Below, piece after piece: positions 1-7,170 of a stretch of 33,470 bases of DNA. The notes beneath the pieces were generated by a model. The model worked only from the letters and a program-made list of their open reading frames with translations. It was not told the origin of the DNA and did no database searches. A program made the translations under genes and the position numbers. The stretch lies in the NCBI GenBank assembly GCA_934229725.1, contig CAKQDX010000023.1:1-33470 (forward strand), written 5' to 3'. Within the stretch, counting starts at the first letter, position 1; each line of letters opens with the position of its first letter. Origin of the DNA: an uncultured Streptococcus sp. GTDB taxonomy: Bacteria > Bacillota > Bacilli > Lactobacillales > Streptococcaceae.

Positions 1-128
1 ACAGATTGTGACTTAGAAACAACCTCTGATTGTGATACAGATTGTGACTTAGACACTACTTCTGACTCAGATTGTGATTGTGTAATTGAGTTTGATAGTG
101 ATTGTGATGAAGACTCAGAATCATCCAT
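1..128 (-). repeat. Start of second serine-rich region (SRR2)
   Basis: Alternate residues are serine, interleaved with Gln, Glu, Lys and Val. The unit EVVSKSQSVSQS appears about twice before the window edge. On the plus strand this shows as recurring 'gattgtgactta' blocks. SRR2 is the main glycan-bearing stalk in this family; here only about 40 residues are visible. Confidence 0.85.
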
Positions 129-2372
129 CTTACGGTAGTAGTGTGTTACATCATTAGAAATTGGTTTAATTGAAGAAATAGAGAAGTTATTAAAGAATGA
201 TGGATAACCACTTGCTTTATCACCTGGTGTATTACCACCGATAATATTTGAAGTATTGTTACGAACTGGATCAACATCAGTTGAGAATTGAGGTGAATCT
301 GTAAAAGCATCACCAGTTGCTTTGTTAAACCAACCACTCAAACGTACATTTCCACCAGATGAATCTGTATAAGTTTCTACTTTTAATTTGTAGTTTCCAT
401 CTTTACTATCTACGTATCCCACTTCTTTAGTTGCGCTAGATGTTCCTTCAACTGTAGCTCTTGTTCCTGGTTTAGCAGGATCAGAAGTATAAACCAAAGT
501 ATAATCATCAAGATTCAAATTGTTTACATCTTTTGATGGACTATATGATGAAACTTTAGAAGGATCTAAAACATAAAATTTAACTACTGATGATCCATCT
601 GTAGATACTTGCTCAATAACACGTTTAACATAGTAATGTGCACGACCACCTTGAAGTTCAAGATATTTAGAGCCGACACCACCCAATGTACCACTCATAT
701 CATTAGTTGAAACAGTACGTGAATAAACATATCCATCAAAAGCACGTGGTTGAGAAGCCGTATAATTTTGCCCTTCAATACCTTTTTGTGTATATGAAGC
801 CAAATTCGTCCCATCTTCAGATATATATCTTGTTGTATGACTTACAGTATCAGTTGGAATATTTGTTTGAACGTTAGGTTTTGTATCGTTTTGATTTCCT
901 GGGAATGAAGTATCACGAACCTGAAGAATATGGTGTTTATATTTATCACTTGCAGTTGGTCCAGCATCACGGTTATTAGTCCAAGTTCCAAGAATTTGTG
1001 AAGCATCACCGGTAGTATAGTCAAATTGTGGTGTATAAGTTGGATTAGCAGTTACCAGTGTATTGAATTTGTATGATGAACCCGCAGTCATATCCAAAGT
1101 TTCAACTTCGTTACCCGTTGACTTATCTACCAAACGTGCATGTACAATAGGTGTTTTAGTCGTCCCTACAGTAGAACGATCAACAGAGAATGTCACATAG
1201 TATCCGCCGTTACTATATGTAACACCACCTTGAGATGCAGGTCCTTGCCAATTTTGAAGGTCCCAAATTGAGTATGTAAAGCGTTCAGCACTTGGATCTA
1301 GTTGATAATTTGTATTTGTCCAGGCTGGATCAGAAATTGATGCACCATTAGGTTCATCCATACTTGGACTTACTTTAATATTTGTTCCAAGCGTGTTTGA
1401 TGTAGAGATTGCATCCAACTGTGCAGTAACTGCTGCAACACCGTTAACTACTGAGTTACCAGTGAAACCGTTGTCTGTGATCTTAGTCAACATGTTATCA
1501 ACAGCGTTACCAAGACGTTCACGTTGTTCTGCATAAGCAGCGTTTGTTGCTGATGCAGCAAGCAATGTTGTTGATTTAGTGACTTCTTCTTGAACTGTTG
1601 TGATAGCTGTTTGAATTTCAGCTTTAGCAGCTGTGTCTGTCAATTTTGCTTGGTAATCTTTAGCAATATTAACGAGCAATTCTGCTTCTGAAACGTTTTG
1701 ATCCAAGATTGTTTTTTCATCTTCTTGAGTCGCTGTTTCTGATGCAGTCGCTACTGTTGAACTTGCTGATTCAGAATGTGAAGCAGAGTTTGAAGCAGTT
1801 GTGCTTTCTGTGTGTGATTGGCTATCAGAAGTTGAGTTTTGCTTACTAAGTGATACTGATTCAGAGATAGCTTGTGACAATTCTGTTGATACAGATTGTG
1901 ACAATGATACTGAAGCATCTGTACTTGCTTGAGCGTCAGCTGAAGAGCTTGTAGACTCTTGGCTTGTTGATGCTACTGCTGGAGCTTCTGAAGCTACTGC
2001 TTCTGATACAGGCGCAGCGCTCAATGCTACTGATTCAGAATTTGCCAAAACATCATGATTTGTAGTTGCTTGGCTTTCCAAAGCTGGAGCACTTGTTTCT
2101 TCGGCTTGAGCTGTGTAAGTAGCTACTGCACCACCTGCCACAGCACCTGCTGCTGCAATCCCTTTAAGAAGGGCTTGACCTGAAAGAAGAGAAGTTTTTT
2201 CTTCTACATTTTGAACTGAAACTGACGGTGCGTCTGCTCCACCTTTAACAACTTTGAAAAGTCCAAAGTTTGATGTAGCGGCACGAAGCCAGTTTTTACC
2301 CGATTTAATAAGTTTGAAGCGAGTCACACGGTCTGTTTCGCGATATTCTCCTTCTTGGCGTCTAAAAAACAT
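1..2372 (-). CDS. Serine-rich repeat glycoprotein adhesin, N-terminal part (left edge cuts it)
   Basis: 790 codons are open and the frame runs off the left edge without a stop. The start is set by GGAGG five bases before the ATG. Residues 1-90 form an accessory-Sec signal: a charged N-region with K23-S-G-K26-N-W28 (KxGKxW type), a Gly/Ala-rich hydrophobic stretch at about 70-86, and a likely cut after TAQA (90). A short Ser/Thr/Ala-rich region follows (about 92-225), then a helical stretch to about 310. Next comes a non-repetitive, Tyr/Trp/Asn-rich putative binding region (about 315-745), and from about 750 the second serine-rich region (SxSxS with Gln, Glu, Lys, Val). This is the usual SRR adhesin plan. 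The anchor lies outside the window. It should be O-glycosylated by the GTs next door and exported by SecA2/SecY2. I could not match the binding region to a known SRR adhesin type. Confidence 0.93.
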   Translation of the reverse strand, partial: MFFRRQEGEYRETDRVTRFKLIKSGKNWLRAATSNFGLFKVVKGGADAPSVSVQNVEEKTSLLSGQALLKGIAAAGAVAGGAVATYTAQAEETSAPALESQATTNHDVLANSESVALSAAPVSEAVASEAPAVASTSQESTSSSADAQASTDASVSLSQSVSTELSQAISESVSLSKQNSTSDSQSHTESTTASNSASHSESASSTVATASETATQEDEKTILDQNVSEAELLVNIAKDYQAKLTDTAAKAEIQTAITTVQEEVTKSTTLLAASATNAAYAEQRERLGNAVDNMLTKITDNGFTGNSVVNGVAAVTAQLDAISTSNTLGTNIKVSPSMDEPNGASISDPAWTNTNYQLDPSAERFTYSIWDLQNWQGPASQGGVTYSNGGYYVTFSVDRSTVGTTKTPIVHARLVDKSTGNEVETLDMTAGSSYKFNTLVTANPTYTPQFDYTTGDASQILGTWTNNRDAGPTASDKYKHHILQVRDTSFPGNQNDTKPNVQTNIPTDTVSHTTRYISEDGTNLASYTQKGIEGQNYTASQPRAFDGYVYSRTVSTNDMSGTLGGVGSKYLELQGGRAHYYVKRVIEQVSTDGSSVVKFYVLDPSKVSSYSPSKDVNNLNLDDYTLVYTSDPAKPGTRATVEGTSSATKEVGYVDSKDGNYKLKVETYTDSSGGNVRLSGWFNKATGDAFTDSPQFSTDVDPVRNNTSNIIGGNTPGDKASGYPSFFNNFSISSIKPISNDVTHYYRKMDDSESSSQSLSNSITQSQSESEVVSKSQSVSQSEVVSKSQS

Positions 2373-2425
2373 ATTTACCTCCAAATAGATATGAGTCATT
2401 TTCTAATCTGGAAATTACATTTTAT

Positions 2426-2434
2426 AATATAACA
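2426..2434 (-). promoter_or_regulatory. Candidate extended -10 of the SRR adhesin gene
   Basis: On the minus strand TGT-TATATT forms an extended -10 with one mismatch to TATAAT. The predicted transcript start is about 47 nt before the ATG at 2372. No good -35 is visible (AACAAT at 17-bp spacing). A separate promoter makes sense because a terminator lies just upstream at 2821-2862. Confidence 0.4.
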
Positions 2435-2820
2435 CAAGTTAACTAAAAATTGTTGCACTTTGTCTCATTTTCTCTAAAATATGTAAGGTTTTCGCAATTC
2501 TGAATTTTCTGTCATTTATGCCATATTCTTTCGAATTTAGAACAAATAAGCCTTAAAACCTTGCTTTCACGCTGTTTTTCTCACATTTTCTCATTTTATT
2601 TCCAGTTTTATCGGGCTTCTAAATTATTTTACAATTTAGCGTAAGATAAATTTTCAAACAATTTCAATCAATTTTAGATACCTTATTTTGATATATTTAG
2701 CCTTTCTGACACACTTTTTTTAACCTTCTTCCTAATCAGATACCCTACTTCCTTAAATATTTTAACTTAAAGTGAAATTGGTTTAAATATTTTCTAAAAA
2801 GTCAATTTATATGCTCAAAA

Positions 2821-2862
2821 GTCTACAAAAAAAGAATTACCTTCCGATAATTCTTTTTAGAC
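2821..2862 (-). terminator. Rho-independent terminator of the accessory Sec/glycosylation operon
   Basis: Perfect 11-bp stem AAAAAGAATTA / TAATTCTTTTT (2829-2839 with 2848-2858) around an 8-nt loop. On the minus strand it is followed by a T7 tract. An outer GTCTA/TAGAC pair extends the dyad. It begins 3 nt past the stop codon of the upstream gene. Confidence 0.85.
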
Positions 2863-2864
2863 TA

Positions 2865-3866
2865 TTAACCAAGGGCCATTATAGCATCAATAAAAAGCTT
2901 CTTGATGAAATAACCATTGCTTATGAGGTAGGCAGTGTATTGTGCGTTAGCAACCATCTGGGCATACTGCTCTTCTGTACATTCTTGCACACAACGGTCT
3001 GCTTCTTCCAGACTCGAAACAACAAAGCCTAGGCCATGTTCTCTGACATAGTCTGCATTTGATAGATAGTCAGGCACCACAACTGGCAAGCCCGCAGCTA
3101 AATAGGTAGAGAGTTTATAGGAAATATTCAACTTATAGTAATCAAGCTCATCTTCAGATTTTTCTGAATTCCCCCAGACCAGACCAAATCCTCCTTTAGA
3201 AAGGTCAAACAAGAGCTCCTGTTTATTACGCCAACCTTCAAGTTGAATTTTGGAATAATCCTTGTCTTCTTCTTTTTCCGCATAGACATGAAGAGGAGTC
3301 TCCTGCTGCCAGTTGAGAATGTGAGGAAAACGAGTTGGATTACCAGCAAAGATGAGCTTCTTTTGGAAGCTTGGTTTGTGCAAGTCAAGGCTATGAGGCA
3401 AATCCCAAAGTTCCTGGATGATAATCTTTTTGACCGTTAACCCTTCCTCAATGAGTCGATCACGCATCTGTTCCGATGGAACAACGACGACATCACAAAG
3501 ATTATACATCTCAATGTAATTAGGCATGAGATAATAATTACTAGGAAACATTATAGGTGGAACATCATGGATGAACATCACAAGTTTGGTTTGCACTGCC
3601 CTAAATTTATGAAGGAGGCTAGTGTCCCAAGCGACACTATTCCACGATGGAGACTGGAAGAAGACAATATCACCATAGCTCACTCCTGCCACAATACCAT
3701 CAAGGCGGGAATTCAATTCACCACTTGACTCCTGGCTGTTATCGTAGAAATAGATTGCTAATTCATTGGCACCAAGCTCCTTGGCAATCTTCATCGTATC
3801 ATTTTGGGCAATCAAGGCCACACTACGTGGGGACTGCCCAAATAAATTCGTAAAATGTACACGCAT
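2865..3866 (-). CDS. Gtf3-type (Nss/GtfC) SRR-glycan glucosyltransferase
   Basis: 333 aa, the usual length of Gtf3, the enzyme formerly called nucleotide-sugar synthetase-like (Nss). In S. parasanguinis this family adds glucose to the first GlcNAc on the SRR adhesin. It has a GT-B fold: an N-terminal half with HDVPP (100-104), a central AGNPTRFPHILNW segment (174-186), and a C-terminal nucleotide-binding part with YKLSTYLAAGLPVVVP (250-265). It is the last gene of the operon, 33 nt after asp5, and is followed directly by a strong terminator. Its ribosome site is weak (GAAGAAG), so translation may lean on upstream genes. The glycan donor is inferred from family, not seen in the sequence. Confidence 0.88.
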   Translation of the reverse strand: MRVHFTNLFGQSPRSVALIAQNDTMKIAKELGANELAIYFYDNSQESSGELNSRLDGIVAGVSYGDIVFFQSPSWNSVAWDTSLLHKFRAVQTKLVMFIHDVPPIMFPSNYYLMPNYIEMYNLCDVVVVPSEQMRDRLIEEGLTVKKIIIQELWDLPHSLDLHKPSFQKKLIFAGNPTRFPHILNWQQETPLHVYAEKEEDKDYSKIQLEGWRNKQELLFDLSKGGFGLVWGNSEKSEDELDYYKLNISYKLSTYLAAGLPVVVPDYLSNADYVREHGLGFVVSSLEEADRCVQECTEEQYAQMVANAQYTAYLISNGYFIKKLFIDAIMALG

Positions 3867-3899
3867 GCGCTTCTTCTTTCTATTATATGATCAAACTCT

Positions 3900-4124
3900 T
3901 TACTTATAAGATACAATCATAAACATAAGTAAGAGGATAAATAAGGCTATACTAATAGCTAAGGTCAAAAATTTGCGAATAGGCTGACTAGACCAATAGC
4001 TTGGTTTACCAATATTACTCGTCGCATCTGTTGAAAAGATTTGTGTTTGACGGGGTTGGATGGTAACTAGGACGATAAGGGCAACCGAAAGAATCAGTGC
4101 TAGGACCATTAATACTAACATCAT
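3900..4124 (-). CDS. asp5: Accessory Sec system protein Asp5 (SecG-like)
   Basis: 74 aa with two membrane segments (about 2-22 and 52-71) joined by a polar loop rich in Gln, Ser and Thr, the topology of SecG. Asp5 is the SecG counterpart of the accessory translocon. GAGG lies 7 nt upstream of ATG-ATG; either Met could start it, and I take the first. It begins 4 nt after the asp4 stop, which implies coupled translation. Confidence 0.82.
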   Translation of the reverse strand: MMLVLMVLALILSVALIVLVTIQPRQTQIFSTDATSNIGKPSYWSSQPIRKFLTLAISIALFILLLMFMIVSYK

Positions 4125-4128
4125 AAGC

Positions 4129-4308
4129 CTACCTCAACAAACCAATCAGAGTGAAGATTAAACCGATAATGATCACGAGTCCGAGCATGATTGAAAAGCT
4201 CTTGTTAATCTTTTCCCCTCTGGTTTCTTTTTCTTTCGTAATAGGCTTTTGCTTGAGTTCTTCCATACGGCCTTCAACATCACCGTAGAATAAATCTTTT
4301 TTAGACAT
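4129..4308 (-). CDS. asp4: Accessory Sec system protein Asp4 (SecE-like)
   Basis: A 59-aa ORF, easily missed because of its size: MSKKDLFYGD... with a charged N-terminal half (many Lys/Glu) and one C-terminal membrane segment (about 39-57, ending TLIGLLR). This is the SecE-like plan expected of Asp4. The start is clear: GGAGG sits 5 nt before the ATG and lies inside the last codons of gtfB, and the reading frames overlap by 8 nt. Stop TAG at 4131-4129. Order gtfB-asp4-asp5 is the normal one in streptococcal accessory Sec loci, which supports the identity more than sequence can at this size. Confidence 0.85.
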   Translation of the reverse strand: MSKKDLFYGDVEGRMEELKQKPITKEKETRGEKINKSFSIMLGLVIIIGLIFTLIGLLR

Positions 4309-5653
4309 GATTTCCTCCTAAAAGTCCTTGTAAGCGATTGGTCAGGTCTGAGGTTGTCAGGGTGTTAGCTTGAGCTTTTTGAGCCTGCATTGCCTCTTGC
4401 ATGGCTTGATCTTGTTCAAGAACTTGCTTAATCTTAGCAACCATCGCTTGACAGTCCTGACCAGCATAGATATGTTCAGGTGCTGTGTAGACACGTCCAT
4501 GAGCTGTTTCTGAAAAGGCCAAAATCAATAACTGGTGCTCAAAAGCTGTTCGTGTAGCCTTATATAACTCGTTATGATGGTTGATATCCAAATAGAGATT
4601 TGACTCTTGATAGAGCTTGTCCAGTTGCTTGTGACTGGCATTAGGATGGAGCACTACGTTTGAGTAACGCATCATTGAAAGCAACTTGGCTGACATCTCA
4701 GTAACAGCCGCAATTTGGAAGGTCACATCAGGGAGCGCCTCTACTAAGGCTTCCAAGTGTTCGATTTGATCTGAGTTGGTTGCGACAAAGGCATTGTGTG
4801 ATTTGCCATGATTTTCCTTGAAGTCATAGGCATAGCCTAAAGAAAGTAATTTATGGTGTTTTTCTTTAGGTACCAAGGTCAAGGCTTTTTCATAAGTTGC
4901 CTTATCAGGAATGATGATGGCGTTAGCCCTAGCTGAATTATCCTCTAAGATACCATTCATGTTACCTGGGAGGATATCTCCTAGCGGCTCTTGCCAGACC
5001 AGAATGTCCGTTGCCCCTGTATTTTCCATAGTCCATGAAACGATGAAAGGTGTGGCTAGGCTGTTAAAGATAATATGGTCAATGTCGCCAAAAACCTGAG
5101 CCAAAAAGGCTTTGACAAATTCGGTACGGTTGGCGAAACGACGTAGACTTTGACCAGGCAGAGTCAAGAGGATGTCACCAGTAGCATGATTTTCCAAAAT
5201 GCGCTCGTCACCTTCTTTGGTTTGGTAGCTGGTAAAGACTGGCTGACCGTTCTCATCATGAGTGGTTTTGGCAAAACAGAAACCATACTTGTTGTAGTGG
5301 TCTACTTGGCGAACCTTTCCTGACTTGTCCAACCATTCAACACTTTTAACGATACGAGCCTTGCTTCCTTCAGGGAAGGTAATATGGGCACGTTCTTCAG
5401 TGAGATTTGACACCTGTGCCACCTGATTGTTACCAGAGATTTCCCAAAAAGCTGGAACAGGAACCTGGTTGAAAAAGCGAGGTTTGCCAGTTTGATCTTG
5501 GTCTTCTACATAGTAGGTAAAAGGTGACAGGGTTCCTTTAGGAAGAAAACCATCTGGATTGATGACAACTGTTGTGGCATCACATCCTGCTACCTGAAGG
5601 GTATAAGCCAAGTCTTTACTGGCTTGATGATAATTATCACATAAGAAAATCAT
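4301..5653 (-). CDS. gtfB: GtfB, co-factor subunit of the GtfA/GtfB O-GlcNAc transferase
   Basis: 450 aa, normal for the family. GtfB (Gtf2) has a GT-B-like fold but is non-catalytic: it binds the SRR substrate and lets GtfA add GlcNAc along the serine-rich stretches. Visible here are the N-terminal MIFLCDNYHQASKD and a C-terminal Rossmann-like half (about 300-395) with PDVTFQIAA, YSNVVLHP and LYLDINHH. The start overlaps the gtfA stop by 4 nt (ATGA), typical of subunits made in equal amounts. The C-terminal half is recognisably similar to the end of the trimodular GT at 14549-16642. Confidence 0.93.
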   Translation of the reverse strand: MIFLCDNYHQASKDLAYTLQVAGCDATTVVINPDGFLPKGTLSPFTYYVEDQDQTGKPRFFNQVPVPAFWEISGNNQVAQVSNLTEERAHITFPEGSKARIVKSVEWLDKSGKVRQVDHYNKYGFCFAKTTHDENGQPVFTSYQTKEGDERILENHATGDILLTLPGQSLRRFANRTEFVKAFLAQVFGDIDHIIFNSLATPFIVSWTMENTGATDILVWQEPLGDILPGNMNGILEDNSARANAIIIPDKATYEKALTLVPKEKHHKLLSLGYAYDFKENHGKSHNAFVATNSDQIEHLEALVEALPDVTFQIAAVTEMSAKLLSMMRYSNVVLHPNASHKQLDKLYQESNLYLDINHHNELYKATRTAFEHQLLILAFSETAHGRVYTAPEHIYAGQDCQAMVAKIKQVLEQDQAMQEAMQAQKAQANTLTTSDLTNRLQGLLGGNHV

Positions 5654-7158
5654 GAGCGTACCTCCTCAAGCAACTGTTTCCAAGCAGCCTTGACCTGGCT
5701 AGTCAAGAAACCTTGGGCAAGGTCATAAGATTTTTGACGCATGGCCTCAATATTACCTTCTTCATAGAGACGGACAATAGCATCCTTATAGGATTTAGTG
5801 ATGACATCCACGACATGATTTTCAGCGACAGGAAGGAGAAAACCGTTGGCCCCATCTTGGATAAAGGTTTGATTCCCGTAAGGCACGTCGAAACCAATCA
5901 TAGGAAGACCTGATCCAACAGCCTCCATAAGGGTAAGACCAAAACCTTCGCTGGTTGAAGCTGTCAAATAAACCTCATACTGGCTATAAATGTCGGTCAA
6001 ATCAGCGTGTCCCATGAGACGAATGTAGTCTCCTGCTTGCCCTTCAGCAATAATCTCACGCAACTTGGCATCCATACCTCCACTACCATAAATATCAAAG
6101 GTGATGTCCGGTAGGGTCTTATGAACCTCGATAACGGCACGAACCAACCAGTCAATGTGCTTTTCCTGAGCCAAACGTGAGGCCGTAATCATTGAAAACG
6201 GCTTACGTACCTTGTCCTGCCCAACCAATTCAGGCAAGCTTCCCACCGGAATGGTGTAAATCTTTGGATCATGGTTAGTGTAGTGACGAAACTGTTCCTC
6301 AAGAATTTCCTTCTGACGGTCTGTCGCTACGATAAAGAAATCAACCTTGTCCGCATTGGTAAACTGGTACTCGTAATAGTTATTCCAGAGAATGTAGTCG
6401 TCATCAGTTTGATTGACACTGAAATGTTCAGCATGAACGACTACGCCTAGACGAGCAGCTTGTGCTTCTTCAAAGACCAGCTGTCCAATACCAGTTTCAC
6501 GGTCCAAGATAACCACGTCATCCTTGGTTAGGGCCAGACGTTTGAAGAAATAGCGAAGGAATTCTTGCTTGCCATAGAGGACCTGATCCGGAAAACGATA
6601 AATGTCCTGATTATTGTCTCCAACAATCATGTCATAGGCGGTCGAGCCATCTTCATTATAAAAACGGCGTTGGTAAACCTTGGCTTGATTGTCCTTAGGC
6701 GCATAATACTCACTACAATAACGGGTATAAGAGTAAAAATCCTTACGCAAGAGCTTGTCATTGACAAAATAGCTGACGGTTTCCACAGAAACTCCATCTG
6801 TCGCACGAAGATGGCAAGCTACCACCAGGTCATCCTGTGGATAATGGTATCGAATCACTGAACCGGAAACTTCCTTGTGTTCAGGATTGGCAGGTAAGAT
6901 AGCCTCGATTTCAGCTAGTTTGATGGTAGATGGTGCGATTTTGACATCTGTAAAATAGTTATAGAGCCAGATGATTTGGTCATCTGAAAAACCAATCTTG
7001 CTGGTCATATGCTCAATGTTATCTCCAAGAATGAGATCCATAAAGACAAATTTTGCTTCTTGTCCCATTTCCTGAAAAATCTTGGCACGATAGGCCTGGG
7101 CATATTCGACACCACTGCTGGCCCAACCGATACCTAAATTAATGTTATATACTGTCAT
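5650..7158 (-). CDS. gtfA: GtfA, SRR-protein O-GlcNAc transferase catalytic subunit
   Basis: 502 aa, a retaining GT4-family GT-B enzyme that transfers GlcNAc from UDP-GlcNAc to Ser/Thr of the SRR adhesin in the cytosol, in complex with GtfB. The N-terminal MTVYNINLGIGWASSGVEYA and the extended beta-meander region (about 80-200) are typical of GtfA. The donor site shows ASRLAQEKHID (326-336, with R328 and K333) and the EX7E pair E404/E412 in SEGFGLTLMEA. A good ribosome site (AAGGAA) lies 6 nt upstream. The gap from secA2 is 12 nt. No damage seen. Confidence 0.95.
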   Translation of the reverse strand: MTVYNINLGIGWASSGVEYAQAYRAKIFQEMGQEAKFVFMDLILGDNIEHMTSKIGFSDDQIIWLYNYFTDVKIAPSTIKLAEIEAILPANPEHKEVSGSVIRYHYPQDDLVVACHLRATDGVSVETVSYFVNDKLLRKDFYSYTRYCSEYYAPKDNQAKVYQRRFYNEDGSTAYDMIVGDNNQDIYRFPDQVLYGKQEFLRYFFKRLALTKDDVVILDRETGIGQLVFEEAQAARLGVVVHAEHFSVNQTDDDYILWNNYYEYQFTNADKVDFFIVATDRQKEILEEQFRHYTNHDPKIYTIPVGSLPELVGQDKVRKPFSMITASRLAQEKHIDWLVRAVIEVHKTLPDITFDIYGSGGMDAKLREIIAEGQAGDYIRLMGHADLTDIYSQYEVYLTASTSEGFGLTLMEAVGSGLPMIGFDVPYGNQTFIQDGANGFLLPVAENHVVDVITKSYKDAIVRLYEEGNIEAMRQKSYDLAQGFLTSQVKAAWKQLLEEVRS

Positions 7159-7170
7159 AATTTCCTTATT

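Larger units (their letters stand above)
2373..2864. other. 492-bp intergenic region between the Gtf3-type gene and the SRR gene
   Basis: Very AT-rich, with no convincing ORF on either strand. It holds the terminator of the glycosylation/secretion operon at its right end and the candidate SRR promoter at its left end. The middle (about 2450-2800) shows nothing I can name. Confidence 0.7.

Noticed and set aside
1..128. CRISPR-like array of short repeats at the left edge
   Set aside because: The repeats are in-frame Ser-rich codons of the SRR protein, without regular spacers.
146..1024. Short minus-strand ORFs inside the SRR adhesin region
   Set aside because: They are out of frame with the open SRR reading frame that runs from 2372 to the edge; low-complexity shadows.
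2811..3032. 73-aa plus-strand ORF in front of and inside the Gtf3-type gene
   Set aside because: It begins upstream of the operon terminator and runs antisense into the gene; no family match and no promoter or ribosome site.
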